A DNA stretch of 64,000 bases from Terrisporobacter othiniensis (GCF_000808015.1 NZ_JWHR01000068.1:62001-126000), one strand, 5' to 3'; shown: positions 44,891 through 55,763, counted from the stretch's first letter. The notes: a model not told the origin generated them from the letters alone. Translations and numbers: made by a program.

Positions 44891-45625
44891 TTAGATTTTA
44901 AAATACATTCTTAATATTCCTAATATAAGAAGGTGAACAGGATAAAACCAATAATTTATAATTTTATTTTGATTACCACGTTTTCCGTTATATGTAAGAA
45001 CAAGACCAAACCCTAGTATAGACCAAAGTGTTTTAATTAAAGTAAGGTATCCAAGAGCACAACCTATAACAAGATTATTATAGAAAATATAAAATAAGTA
45101 GACGATTATTATTGAGTAATGCTCGTAGTCTAATCCAAATTGCATAGATATAAATGATGAAATAAGAATTAATACTACTGATGAGAAATACCATAAAATA
45201 CTAGGTTTATTTTTTAATTTACTTTTTAGTATGTCTATAATCCATATTGTTATAAGAGATAATGCTAAAGTAAATAAAACATTGTTTGCTCTTGTATTAA
45301 AAAATGTGCGGGAGAAAAACATATCAAATGGTATTTCTGATATAACTGCAAATATTAATAAGTTTGCAAGATATTTTTTTCGACTTTTTGTTTTGAAAAA
45401 TCCTTCAACAATGAAAAATGCGAATAAAGGAAATGCAATTCTTCCAATAACATCAAAAAAATCACTTATTTCTAAAAGTAATCCTCCATCTAAAATAGGA
45501 TATATTAAAGCTTTGTTTACATGGTCAATTAACATAGATAAGAAGGCGATATATTTTAATTGTGCACCAGATAGCAATTTTATATTATCTAGTCCCTTCT
45601 TTTCAAGTTTTATTGTTTTTATCAT
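44891..45625 (-). CDS. TraX-family membrane protein
   Basis: The 244-residue polytopic protein has the TraX pattern: LSGAQLKYIAFLSMLIDHVNKALIYP near the start, IGRIAFPLFAFFIVEGFFKTKSRKKYLANLL, and the C-terminal KIINYWFYPVHLLILGIL. In plasmid F, TraX acetylates pilin. Chromosomal Firmicute homologues are of unclear role and probably modify cell-surface components. There are no conjugation genes nearby. AAAGGA precedes the ATG. Confidence 0.85.
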   Translation of the reverse strand: MIKTIKLEKKGLDNIKLLSGAQLKYIAFLSMLIDHVNKALIYPILDGGLLLEISDFFDVIGRIAFPLFAFFIVEGFFKTKSRKKYLANLLIFAVISEIPFDMFFSRTFFNTRANNVLFTLALSLITIWIIDILKSKLKNKPSILWYFSSVVLILISSFISMQFGLDYEHYSIIIVYLFYIFYNNLVIGCALGYLTLIKTLWSILGFGLVLTYNGKRGNQNKIINYWFYPVHLLILGILRMYFKI

Positions 45626-45828
45626 AAATTTAATCCTTTCTAAATCTTTTGTTTTTTACAGTATAATATACACAAATACTCATATCAATAATTTTTTATT
45701 AGGAAAAAAATGGTTAAAAATATTGTGTTTAATTATAGCTAATATCTACTAAATTTATGGTGAAATTTAGAATATAAAGAATACGTTATAGATTAAAAAA
45801 TAAATTTATCAAAAAATGTATAATTTAA

Positions 45829-45857
45829 TTGCTAAAAAATGATATAAATGGTAGAAT
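45829..45857 (+). promoter_or_regulatory. Promoter for the riboswitch-controlled peptidase gene
   Basis: TTGCTA (45829-45834), a 17-base spacer and TAGAAT (45852-45857) place transcription about 8-15 bases before the riboswitch aptamer. Confidence 0.55.
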
Positions 45858-45874
45858 AATGTATAAATTAAATA

Positions 45875-45945
45875 GGTAAACCTAGGGAAATCTAGGGACA
45901 CAAAGCTATAGGGACTAAGGTTATTAACTATGTCAGCCAGTTGCC
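45875..45945 (+). ncRNA. Cyclic di-GMP-I (GEMM) riboswitch aptamer
   Basis: The order of conserved blocks matches class I: GGTAAACC, then GGGACACAAAGC, then GGGACTAAGG, then a GTCAGCCAG tetraloop-receptor-like segment, and closing TTGCC pairing with GGTAA. A terminator hairpin follows at 46038-46065, which in Clostridioides is the arrangement of OFF switches (for example upstream of the secreted protease PPEP-1). High c-di-GMP would then shut off the M60 peptidase downstream. Confidence 0.85.
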
Positions 45946-46037
45946 AAAGGGTACATTACAATACTTTTTGTTTTAAACTTAGTATTAATGTCAAGTGTAT
46001 ACTTTTACACGAAACATTAAATTATTAGGCTAGATTT

Positions 46038-46065
46038 AAGTTACTCTTTTTGAGTAACTTTTTTT
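46038..46065 (+). terminator. Riboswitch expression platform terminator
   Basis: AAGTTACTC (46038-46046), a TTTTT loop and GAGTAACTT (46052-46060) are followed by T residues. It lies between the aptamer and the peptidase start, as expected for transcriptional control. Confidence 0.82.
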
Positions 46066-46111
46066 ATTAATGTACTTCTGAGGAGATTATAAATCATTCG
46101 GGAGGAGAAAA

Positions 46112-49100
46112 ATGCATAAAAAAAGAATAGCAGCCTTAACATTGGCAGCAATAATTTTTAACTTTTCATCAAACACTGTAGGAGTTTTGGCTCATGAAGT
46201 AGAACAAATTAAGCCGAAACAAGGTATATCAAGTAAAAAGGATGTACAATCAAATCAAGCTAAAGTTAGTAAATTTGATTTACTTAACAACAAAAATTTA
46301 GAAAAATACAATAAAGTTTTTAAATTAGACAAATCTAAAATAATCGCAATAAACAACAATGGTGGTAATTATCCAGCATCAGAGCTATATAAAGCTATTG
46401 ATAATAATTTTAGCACTCATTGGGAAACAGGAAGATACAATAGAGAAGACTTTGAAAATGAAGTGACACTTACATTAGATGAGGTTACAAGTTTAGATAG
46501 AATAGTATATGGAGCAAGACAAGATGGAGCAAAAGGTAAAGGTTTTGCTGAGAAATTTGAAATATATGCTTCACTAACAGATGACCAAGATGACTTTACT
46601 TTAGTAAGCCAAGGTGGATACTCAGGTTCTACTGGAGATATCGTAGAAATAAAATTTGAAGAAACTAAATTTAAAAGAATAAAATTTAAATTTAAAAAAG
46701 CTAATCAAAATTGGGCATCAGCTTCAGAATTTATGCTTTATAAAAAAGATACACTATCTGAAACTATAAATGATTTATTTACAGATGGTACTATGACTAA
46801 ATTAAAAGATAAATACAACAGTATAGATGTAATAGATAAATTGGAAGATGAAGTAAATAAACATCCACTAAAAGATGATTTAGAATATGCAATAAATCTA
46901 GCAAAAGAGATATTACAAGGAGACAAAGATTATTCAGATAGAACTTTTACGTTGACACAATATGGAGATACTCATGCAAAAGCAAGAAATACATTAGGAA
47001 TGTCTAGATTTGGAACAGATTTACAATCTACTGGTATAGTAGCGAAACCAGGAGAAGTATTCAAAATTTATGTTGAGGCTCAAGAAGGTGCACCCCTTCC
47101 TAAAATAGCATTTACCCAACAAGAAGGACATTATAATAATTGGAAAAGAGAGTATCAATTAAAAAGAGGGCTTAATGTTATAACAGTTCCTGAAATTTAT
47201 AATAATTCATGGACAAACAAACCTGTAAAAGGTGGTGCTGTTTATTTAATAAATAAATACACATCAAGTGAGCAAGGAAAAGCTCCAATAGTTCGTATTG
47301 AAGGTGGAGAAGAATTTCCTTTATTTAATGTAGGAGATGATAAAGAAGCTTTTTTAGAAAAACTAAAAGCTTATAAAGTAAAATTAGAAAAAGACCCTGA
47401 AAATACAGTTGATATATATGAATTTAATACAAAAAGATTTATGTATACAGGAACAACAAAAGCTGCATATCAAGTATATGTAAATGAAGGTGTTGATGTT
47501 GATGAAAGTGTTGATGTTTGGAATAAACAAATACAAGATGCTTTTGATTTTGCTGGATTAAAAGATGATAAAAGTGATCCGACAAATGATTCTACAAATG
47601 TTAGAACAACAGTAAGATTAATGCAACCATATGGAGCTGCATATGCTGCGGGAGACCATGTTGGTATTCAAAGACATATCCAGGAAATAGCATTAAGAAC
47701 AGACCAAGATAGTATTAATAGTATACTTTGGGGGATGATTCACGAAGTTGGTCACCAAATGGATATATCATCTAGAGAACTTGGTGAAATAACAAATAAC
47801 ATGTTTTCAAATAATGCATATATGAAAAATAATGCAGGTGATAGAGTTCCATATAATGAGTTATACAATTTATTAGCTCCAGATGATTCATCACAAAATT
47901 TTGATGATATTAGTTATAGCCAAAGATTAGGGATGTTTTGGCAACTACAATTAAAGAAAGATACATATTGGCCAGAACTAGAATCGCTTTATAGAAAAAG
48001 AAAGCCAAGTGTTAGAAATGAGCAGGAAAAAAGAGATACAATAGCATTGTATTCATCAGAAATTTTAAATATGGATTTAACTAAATATTTTGAAAAATAC
48101 GGATTTAAAATATCTGATAGTTGCAAAGAAAAATTAAAACAATTCTCTAATGATTGTGAAAAAATCTGGTACTTAAATGGAAATGCATTAAGTTATAAAG
48201 GGAATGGATTTGAAAATAAAAATACAGGTTTAGATGTTTCTTTATCAAAAACTGATGCAGGTATAAGGCTTAATATGGATATAAACCAAGATATGAAAAA
48301 TGACTTACTTGGATTTGAAATTATCAAAAATGGAAAAGTAATTGCATTTACTACATCAGGTACTTATACAGATACTAAAGCTAAAGACACAAATGAAAAC
48401 ATCGAATATGAAGTTGTTCCATATGCATTAAACTTATCAACGGGAGATAAAGTTCAGCTAAACTCATTAAAACCAAGTATAAGTGTTCAACAAAAGAAAT
48501 TGACATTGAAATTAAATGAAAAATTTGATGCTAAAAGTTATGCAAAAGCATTTACAAATGAAGGCGAAGATATAACAGAGTCATTAAAAGTTGAGAGCAA
48601 TGTTGATACTACGAGAGGTGGAAATTACGAAGTAAAATATATAATAACTGAAAACAATACAAATATAGAAAAAATAATGAAAGTTGAAGTGGTAAGTGAT
48701 TACGATTATTTATCAGATTTTGAATGGAAATCAGCTACAACTTCATGGGGAACACCAAGAAGAAATTCTAATATACAAGGTAGAATAAATTCAACAACTA
48801 AAAAATTTGAAAAAGGTTTTGGAATTCATGCAAATGGAAAAATAACTTATGATTTATCTGATAAAGAATATGATAAATTTGAGGCGTTAGTAGGTATTGA
48901 TTCTTCAGCTATACAACCAAATAATAATTCAAGTGTAACATTTAAGATAATAGCAGATGGAAAAACATTAGCAACTACAAATGTTATAGGATATTATGAT
49001 AATTTAGCTTATATAAGTGTACCAATATCGGGTGTTAAAGAATTAATAATAGAAGCAAATGATGGTGGAAATGGAAATACAGCAGACCACTGTATAATAG

Positions 49101-52096
49101 TTAATCCTAAATTAACTACAAACAATGGTAAACCAAAGATAACTGCAAATGAAAAGTTCTTAAAACTTGGTGACACATTAGATGAGATGAAAGATATTAA
49201 AGCATATGACCAAGAAGATGGAGATTTAACAAAAAATATTACAATTGAATCAAACAACTTTGTTCCAAATAAAATTGGTAGATATGAAATTGTATACAAA
49301 GTAAAAGATTCAAATGATAATGTTGAAATACAAAAAGGATATGTAACAGTATCGGAAGATTATGTAGTTAAAAAATCTAAATTTGGTAAATTTAATAATT
49401 TATCATCGTATAATGATGAATTTAAATTACCTATAGCATCTGTAACAAATAACGCAGGTCATTATGGAAATAGTAAAATAACTAATGCAATAGATGGAAA
49501 TATAAATACTCATTGGGAAACTGGTAATCAAAATAGCGACACATTTAAAAATGAAGTTATATTTGACTTGGGAGAAGTTCAAGAAATAAGTAAAATGGCA
49601 TATGGTGCAAGAAGAGATGCGTATAATAAAGGTTTTGCAACAAAATTTGAAATATATGTATCTGAAAATGAATCAGGGGATGATTTTTATTTAGCAGGAA
49701 GTGGATCATATTCTGGATCACCTAATGACATTGTACAGTTCGACATGAGCAAAGTAAGTGCAAGAAGAGTAAAACTTAAATTTGTAGAAGCTCGTGAAAA
49801 TTGGGCAAGTTTAAGTGAAGTATCATTCTATAAAGAAGATAAACTAGCTGATAAAATGTCAACTTTATTCAAAGATGAAAATAAAACAGATGTATCAGAA
49901 AATTACAATACTTTAGAAAAGGTAGAAGAATTAAGAAAAGAAGTTGAAAATCATCCAGCATATGAATTATTTAAAGTTGAATTAGATAATGCTGAAAAGA
50001 TAATAAAAGCAAAATACCCAACTATAAAAGTTGAAGATGTAACATATGTTAAGAGAAAAAGTGATTTTAACTTAAAAGATGGCGTTACAGCTAATGACCA
50101 AGAAGATGGTAATATAACATCAAAAGTTACTATATTAGATGATGGTGGTTTCTCTTCAGATAAAGTAGGTGAATACACTGTAGTATATAAAGTAATTGAT
50201 AAAGATTTAAATTCAGTTACAAAAGAAAGAAAAATAATAGTTTATGGAAAAAGTGAATATTTATCAGATATGAACTGGATATCAGCACAATCAGGATGGA
50301 GAAGTGTTATAAAAGATAAAGCAGTTGGTACAAATGATAAGATAAAACTTAATATTGATGGAAGTGTTAAAACTTTTGATAAAGGTTTTGGTGCAGCAAC
50401 AAATGCAGAAATAGTATATGACTTAGAAGGTCAATATGATTATTTCACTACATATGTGGGAACTGATAAAAACTTTGATATGGATAGCACAACTATAAAA
50501 TTTAGAATTCTTGCTGATGGAAAAGAAGTATATAAATCAGATGTGATTAGAAAAGATACACCAGCAGAATTTGTTAGTTTAGATATTAAGGGAGTTAAAA
50601 GACTTGTCTTAATAGCAGATGATGTGGATGGAAATTTAGTAGGTGATTTTGCATCTTGGGCTGATACTAAATTATATCAAAATTATTCAAAACCTGTAAT
50701 AAAGGGTGATGATGTAATAGTATTTAATACAAAAGAAAAAGTTGACTTACTTCAAGGTATAGTTGCAACAGATTATGAAGATGGAGATATAACTTCAAAA
50801 GTTAAAGTAAATACGGATTATAGTTATGGCAAATTTGGTGTATTTGATGTTGTATATTCTGTAACAGATAGTGATAATTTAACAACTAAGTTCACTAGAA
50901 AAGTAGCAATTACAGAAGAAGAAACTTATATATCTGACTTAAAGTGGAAATCTGCAACTATAGGTTCGGGAGCCATAGGTATAGATAAATCAGTAAGACA
51001 ACAAGCAATAAAGATTTTAAATGAAGATGGTTATTATGAAACTTTCACAAAAGGTATAGGAACTCATGCTTATTCAGAAATAGTTTATAATTCAAGTGGA
51101 TATGATATATTTGATACTTGGGTTGGTATGGACCAATATGTATCAGAAAGAGATGATGCAAGTGTTCAATTTAAAATATTTGTTGATGGAAAATTAAAAG
51201 CTCAAACAGGTGTTATGAAAGCTAATACACCAAAAGAACGTTTAGTAGTAGATGTTAGAAATTCTAGTGAAATAAAATTAGTAGTAGATGTGGCAACTAA
51301 CGGAAATAATTGGGACCATGCCAATTGGGCAGATGCAAGATTTAGAAATGTGCCACAATTTAGTACAGTTCAATTGGAAAAAGCTCTAAAAGAAGCAAAA
51401 AAATTAGATTTAAATAATTACACTGAACAATCTATAGAAGTTTTAGAAAATGCCATAAAATTTGGTGAAGATGCTTTAAATTCAACTAATCAAGAAGTAA
51501 TAGATAGTGCAGTTGAAAGTTTAAACTCTGCTATAGATTCACTAGTAGAATTAAACTTAAATAAAGTAGTAAATATAAAAGATGAATATTTAAAACAAAG
51601 TATACAAAAAGAGCTTAATACATCAGGTGAAATAACAATTGGTCAAATGAGACAACTTGTTTCACTAAAAGTATCAAATGCTGAAAGTTTAGAAGGATTA
51701 CAATATGCTATAAACTTAGAATCTTTAGATATATCATATAATGAAATAAGGGATTTATCACCACTAAAAAATCTTAAAAAATTAACTGATTTAAAGGCAA
51801 ATCCTCTAGGAGGCTTAATTTCTGGGCGTGTTTATGCTGAAGATAATAAAGCAAAAGTAAGTTTAGATGTTATAAATAGAAATGGTGAAAAATTACTGCC
51901 AACATCTGTAGTAGTAAAACATAATAAAACCCATGAATACACTACTTTAGATATAAATGATTGTATGGACAAAAATGGAGTAGTAACAATAGATACAACA
52001 GGTTTTGATTCATATATATATACAATTTATTTAGTATATGAAGATAAGGTTGACAACTATACGTCACAATTTATGTTTATGCTTGATAATATATAA
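46112..52096 (+). CDS. Large secreted M60-family metallopeptidase (mucinase/enhancin-like)
   Basis: The 1994-residue protein has a signal peptide (1-27) and an F5/8C-like carbohydrate-binding domain (about 70-213). The M60 gluzincin domain (about 279-685) has zinc motif H544-E545-V-G-H548 and a downstream E in ELGEITNN. Then come an Ig-like domain, NPCBM (about 863-1003), DUF5011 (about 1006-1083), a second F5/8C (about 1097-1243), two further DUF5011/NPCBM pairs (about 1303-1748), a FIVAR-like helical domain (about 1750-1817) and leucine-rich repeats (about 1820-1900). M60 enzymes cut mucin-type glycoproteins. The sugar-binding modules suggest host mucus as the target. No LPXTG anchor is seen. 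GGGAGGAG precedes the ATG; the c-di-GMP riboswitch lies upstream. Confidence 0.92.
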   Translation: MHKKRIAALTLAAIIFNFSSNTVGVLAHEVEQIKPKQGISSKKDVQSNQAKVSKFDLLNNKNLEKYNKVFKLDKSKIIAINNNGGNYPASELYKAIDNNFSTHWETGRYNREDFENEVTLTLDEVTSLDRIVYGARQDGAKGKGFAEKFEIYASLTDDQDDFTLVSQGGYSGSTGDIVEIKFEETKFKRIKFKFKKANQNWASASEFMLYKKDTLSETINDLFTDGTMTKLKDKYNSIDVIDKLEDEVNKHPLKDDLEYAINLAKEILQGDKDYSDRTFTLTQYGDTHAKARNTLGMSRFGTDLQSTGIVAKPGEVFKIYVEAQEGAPLPKIAFTQQEGHYNNWKREYQLKRGLNVITVPEIYNNSWTNKPVKGGAVYLINKYTSSEQGKAPIVRIEGGEEFPLFNVGDDKEAFLEKLKAYKVKLEKDPENTVDIYEFNTKRFMYTGTTKAAYQVYVNEGVDVDESVDVWNKQIQDAFDFAGLKDDKSDPTNDSTNVRTTVRLMQPYGAAYAAGDHVGIQRHIQEIALRTDQDSINSILWGMIHEVGHQMDISSRELGEITNNMFSNNAYMKNNAGDRVPYNELYNLLAPDDSSQNFDDISYSQRLGMFWQLQLKKDTYWPELESLYRKRKPSVRNEQEKRDTIALYSSEILNMDLTKYFEKYGFKISDSCKEKLKQFSNDCEKIWYLNGNALSYKGNGFENKNTGLDVSLSKTDAGIRLNMDINQDMKNDLLGFEIIKNGKVIAFTTSGTYTDTKAKDTNENIEYEVVPYALNLSTGDKVQLNSLKPSISVQQKKLTLKLNEKFDAKSYAKAFTNEGEDITESLKVESNVDTTRGGNYEVKYIITENNTNIEKIMKVEVVSDYDYLSDFEWKSATTSWGTPRRNSNIQGRINSTTKKFEKGFGIHANGKITYDLSDKEYDKFEALVGIDSSAIQPNNNSSVTFKIIADGKTLATTNVIGYYDNLAYISVPISGVKELIIEANDGGNGNTADHCIIVNPKLTTNNGKPKITANEKFLKLGDTLDEMKDIKAYDQEDGDLTKNITIESNNFVPNKIGRYEIVYKVKDSNDNVEIQKGYVTVSEDYVVKKSKFGKFNNLSSYNDEFKLPIASVTNNAGHYGNSKITNAIDGNINTHWETGNQNSDTFKNEVIFDLGEVQEISKMAYGARRDAYNKGFATKFEIYVSENESGDDFYLAGSGSYSGSPNDIVQFDMSKVSARRVKLKFVEARENWASLSEVSFYKEDKLADKMSTLFKDENKTDVSENYNTLEKVEELRKEVENHPAYELFKVELDNAEKIIKAKYPTIKVEDVTYVKRKSDFNLKDGVTANDQEDGNITSKVTILDDGGFSSDKVGEYTVVYKVIDKDLNSVTKERKIIVYGKSEYLSDMNWISAQSGWRSVIKDKAVGTNDKIKLNIDGSVKTFDKGFGAATNAEIVYDLEGQYDYFTTYVGTDKNFDMDSTTIKFRILADGKEVYKSDVIRKDTPAEFVSLDIKGVKRLVLIADDVDGNLVGDFASWADTKLYQNYSKPVIKGDDVIVFNTKEKVDLLQGIVATDYEDGDITSKVKVNTDYSYGKFGVFDVVYSVTDSDNLTTKFTRKVAITEEETYISDLKWKSATIGSGAIGIDKSVRQQAIKILNEDGYYETFTKGIGTHAYSEIVYNSSGYDIFDTWVGMDQYVSERDDASVQFKIFVDGKLKAQTGVMKANTPKERLVVDVRNSSEIKLVVDVATNGNNWDHANWADARFRNVPQFSTVQLEKALKEAKKLDLNNYTEQSIEVLENAIKFGEDALNSTNQEVIDSAVESLNSAIDSLVELNLNKVVNIKDEYLKQSIQKELNTSGEITIGQMRQLVSLKVSNAESLEGLQYAINLESLDISYNEIRDLSPLKNLKKLTDLKANPLGGLISGRVYAEDNKAKVSLDVINRNGEKLLPTSVVVKHNKTHEYTTLDINDCMDKNGVVTIDTTGFDSYIYTIYLVYEDKVDNYTSQFMFMLDNI

Positions 52097-52105
52097 TATT
52101 TATAT

Positions 52106-52139
52106 AAAAGGGCTATCGCAATTGGTGATTAGCCCTTTT
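52106..52139 (+). terminator. Terminator between the two M60 genes
   Basis: AAAAGGGCTA (52106-52115) pairs perfectly with TAGCCCTTTT (52130-52139). Partial read-through could let the riboswitch act on both genes, since no strong separate promoter was seen. Confidence 0.75.
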
Positions 52140-52164
52140 GATTAAAACTAATTAGGAGAAGGGT

Positions 52165-55100
52165 ATGTTTAAGAAAAAAATAGCATTATTAAGTTTAGTA
52201 TCAATTATTTCAAATTTTTCATTGTTTACAACAAATGTTTTAGCATATGAAATAAAAGAAAATTCAAAAAAAATTGCATCAACTGAAGTAATTAAAAAAG
52301 ATAGTTCGAAAAATAAAAAAACAAGTAAAGCTAAAAAAGTTATTACTGTAGCTCAAAATGGAAATACCCATGCAAAGGCAAGAGATAATTTAAAAATGAC
52401 TTATTTTGGTACAGATTATCAATCTACAGGAATAGTTGCAAAGCCAGGAGAAGAATTTGTTGTGTATGTGCAAGCTGAGGAAAATGTACCACTACCAACA
52501 ATTGCATTTAGTCAACATGAAGGATTTTATTCAAATTGGGTGAGATGGTATCAATTAAAGCCAGGTAAAAATGTTATAACAGTACCAGAAATTTATAGCA
52601 ACTCATGGGAAAAGAAAACAGCAAAAGGTGGAGCTGTATATCTGCTAAATAGATATACAAAAGAAGAACAAGGCAAAGCTCCAGTTGTAACTATTGAAGG
52701 TGGAGAAACTTTTCCTTTATATAATGAAGGTGACGATAAAGAACAATTCTTAAAAGAATTAAAAGAATATAAGAAAAAATTAGATGAAGACCCAGAAAAT
52801 ACAGTAGATTTATTTGAGTTTAATACAAATAGAATACTTTACACAGGAACAACATCATCAGCATATAAAGTATATGTAGAAGAAGGGGTGGATATAGAGA
52901 AAAGTACAAATAATTTAAATAGCCAAATTCAAGAAGCTTTTGATTTTTCGGGATTAAAAGATGATATATCAGACCCATCAAATGACTCTACAAATATAAA
53001 AACAACAATAAGACTTATGCAACCATATGGATTAGCATATGCTTATGTTGATCATGTGGGTATACAAAGAGATTATGAAACATCGATGCTTAAAACAGAT
53101 AAATCAAGTCTTGGGTCTGTACTATGGGCGACTGTTCATGAAGTTGGTCACCAAATGGACATAGATGCTAGAGCATGGCCAGAGATAACAAATAATATGT
53201 GGGCAAACAATGCTCATATAAAACAAGGTTTTGATGATAGAGTTAATTATACTTACATATATAAATATTTAGCTCCAGAAAAATCTCTAAGAGGATTTGA
53301 AGAAATGGACTACTTCCAAAAGTTAGGGATGTTTTGGCAATTACAATTAAAAAAAGATACTTATTGGGCTGAATTAGAATCTTTATATAGAAAAAGAAAA
53401 CCTAGTCCAAATAATTATCAACAGAAAAAAGATATACTTGCAACTTATTCTTCAGAAGTATTAAATATTAATTTAACTTATTACTTTGAAAAATACGGAT
53501 TTGATTTATCAGATGAATGTAAAGAAAAATTAAAAAAATATCCAACATCAAATGAAAAATTATGGTATTTAAATAGTAGTGTAATGAATTATGAAGGGCA
53601 AGGATTTGATAACGTAGATACAAACTTAGATGTAACATTATCAAAATCAAAATCTAATATAAAGCTAACTATGAATATAAATAAATCTATTAAAAATGAT
53701 TTACTTGGTTATGAAATAATAAAAGATGGAAAAGTAATTGGGTTTACAACAGAAAGCTCTTATACAGATAATGAAGCAAATGATAATAGTAAATATGAAG
53801 TAGTTCCTTATGCAAAAAATTTAACAACGGGAAGAAATGTTGAAATAAGTTCATCAACACCAAATATAAGTTTACAACAAGAAAAAGTAACTTTAAAAAT
53901 TGGAGAAGATTTTAATGCCAAAGATTATGTAAAAGGCTTTACTTATTTTGGTGATGATATTACTTCAAAAATAGAAGTTGATAGTAATGTAAATACTAAC
54001 GAATGTGGAACTTATACAGTAAAATATACATTAACTAATGAAAATACTACTAAACAAAAAAGTATGGAAGTTGAAGTGGTAAGTGATTATGACTACTTAT
54101 CAGATCTTTCATGGGAAAGTATAAAAACAGATTGGGGAACTCCAAGAAAAAACGGAAATATTCAAGGTATGACTCATGGGCAAGTCACTAAGTTTAAAAA
54201 GGGTATAGGAATACATGCTAATGGAAAAATAACGTATGACTTATCTGACAAAGATTATGATAAATTTGAGGCTTTAGTTGGTATAGATACATCTATAGGT
54301 CAAAATGAACATTCAAGTTTAAAATTTAAAATATTAGCAGATGGAAAAACTATCGCATCTACAAATATGATGAATTATGAAGATAATTTAGCTTATATAA
54401 ATGTGGATGTAGCTGGAGTTAAAGAATTAGTAATTGAAGTTAATGATGGTGGCAATGGAAATACATGTGATCACAGTATAATAGTTAATCCTAAGTTAAC
54501 AACAAATAATGGTAAGCCTAAATTTAAAGGTGATGATAAAATAGCATTTAATATAAATGACAAAATAGACTTACTTAAAGGAATAAGTGTAACAGATGCT
54601 GAAGATGGTGACTTAACCTCAAATATAAAAATGGAAACAGATTATATTGAAGGAAGTACAGGAATATTTAATGTAAATTGCTCTGTAATAGATAAAGATA
54701 AAAATAAATCAACATTTACAAGAACAGTAGTAGTTTCTGAAAAAGAGACATATTTATCTGACTTAAACTGGGAATACGGAACGATTGGTTCAGGATATAT
54801 AGGAAAAGATAAATCTGTAAGAGAAGAAACTATACAACTTTTAAATGAAAATGGAACATATGAAAAATTTAAAAAAGGTATAGGAACTCATGCTTATTCA
54901 GAAATAGTTTATGACTCAAGCGGATATGATGTATTTGATACTTGGGTTGGACTTGATAAATTTGTATCAAATCAAAATGCATCGAGTGTTATATTTAAAG
55001 TTTATGTAGATGGCGAACTTAAAGCACAAACAGATGTGATGAAATCAAATTCACCAAAAGAACGCTTAATAGTAGATGTTAGAAATTCTAAGAAAGTAAA

Positions 55101-55743
55101 ATTGGTAGTGGAAGAAGCTGACAACGGAGATACTTGGGACCATGCTGATTGGGCAGATGCTAAATTTAGAACATTTTCAAAATTTGATTCAACAGAATTA
55201 GAAAATACTTTAGTTGAAATAAAAGATAAAAATCTTAAACTAAGTATACAGCAAGAACTTGGTTTACCAGGAGAGATAAGATTAGGAGATATGAAAGATC
55301 TTGTTTCATTAAGTGTTAAAAATGTTAAAAGTTTAGACGGACTACAATATGCTATTAATTTGAAGTCATTAAATATAGAAAATAATGAAATTAAAGATTT
55401 ATCACCATTAAAGAACCTAAAGAAACTTACAAATTTAAAAGCCAATCCTCAAATGATATACGAAGATTTGGTCTTAGCAAAAGATAAAAATGTATCTGTT
55501 GATTATAACATCTTAAATAGAAACGGAGACAAATTAACTCCAACATCTATATCTATAAAGGATAACAGAACTTGGGAATATACAAATTTAAATGTTAAAG
55601 ACTGTATAGATGAAGATGGAAAAATATCATTTAGTACAGAAAACTTTTACTCAGGAATACATACTGTTTATCTTACATATGAAGATAAAGTTGATAACTA
55701 TACAACAAATATTACATTTATAGTTGATACTAGAGAAAGATAA
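52165..55743 (+). CDS. Second secreted M60-family metallopeptidase, shorter paralogue
   Basis: The 1192-residue protein has a signal peptide (MFKKKIALLSLVSIISNFSLF) and begins the M60 domain at about residue 61 (GNTHAKARDNLKMTYFGTDY). The zinc motif is H325-E326-V-G-H329 with E in ARAWPEITNN. It then has an Ig-like domain, NPCBM, DUF5011, NPCBM and leucine-rich repeats ending like its neighbour. It lacks the first and second F5/8C domains and the FIVAR segment. The two clearly arose by tandem duplication with domain loss or gain. GGAGAAGGG precedes the ATG. Confidence 0.92.
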   Translation: MFKKKIALLSLVSIISNFSLFTTNVLAYEIKENSKKIASTEVIKKDSSKNKKTSKAKKVITVAQNGNTHAKARDNLKMTYFGTDYQSTGIVAKPGEEFVVYVQAEENVPLPTIAFSQHEGFYSNWVRWYQLKPGKNVITVPEIYSNSWEKKTAKGGAVYLLNRYTKEEQGKAPVVTIEGGETFPLYNEGDDKEQFLKELKEYKKKLDEDPENTVDLFEFNTNRILYTGTTSSAYKVYVEEGVDIEKSTNNLNSQIQEAFDFSGLKDDISDPSNDSTNIKTTIRLMQPYGLAYAYVDHVGIQRDYETSMLKTDKSSLGSVLWATVHEVGHQMDIDARAWPEITNNMWANNAHIKQGFDDRVNYTYIYKYLAPEKSLRGFEEMDYFQKLGMFWQLQLKKDTYWAELESLYRKRKPSPNNYQQKKDILATYSSEVLNINLTYYFEKYGFDLSDECKEKLKKYPTSNEKLWYLNSSVMNYEGQGFDNVDTNLDVTLSKSKSNIKLTMNINKSIKNDLLGYEIIKDGKVIGFTTESSYTDNEANDNSKYEVVPYAKNLTTGRNVEISSSTPNISLQQEKVTLKIGEDFNAKDYVKGFTYFGDDITSKIEVDSNVNTNECGTYTVKYTLTNENTTKQKSMEVEVVSDYDYLSDLSWESIKTDWGTPRKNGNIQGMTHGQVTKFKKGIGIHANGKITYDLSDKDYDKFEALVGIDTSIGQNEHSSLKFKILADGKTIASTNMMNYEDNLAYINVDVAGVKELVIEVNDGGNGNTCDHSIIVNPKLTTNNGKPKFKGDDKIAFNINDKIDLLKGISVTDAEDGDLTSNIKMETDYIEGSTGIFNVNCSVIDKDKNKSTFTRTVVVSEKETYLSDLNWEYGTIGSGYIGKDKSVREETIQLLNENGTYEKFKKGIGTHAYSEIVYDSSGYDVFDTWVGLDKFVSNQNASSVIFKVYVDGELKAQTDVMKSNSPKERLIVDVRNSKKVKLVVEEADNGDTWDHADWADAKFRTFSKFDSTELENTLVEIKDKNLKLSIQQELGLPGEIRLGDMKDLVSLSVKNVKSLDGLQYAINLKSLNIENNEIKDLSPLKNLKKLTNLKANPQMIYEDLVLAKDKNVSVDYNILNRNGDKLTPTSISIKDNRTWEYTNLNVKDCIDEDGKISFSTENFYSGIHTVYLTYEDKVDNYTTNITFIVDTRER

Positions 55744-55763
55744 TTGAAGTAAAGATTTTATTT

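Noticed and set aside
44891..45625. TraX as evidence of a conjugative element
   Set aside because: No relaxase, coupling protein or type IV secretion gene in the window; chromosomal TraX homologues are common in Firmicutes.
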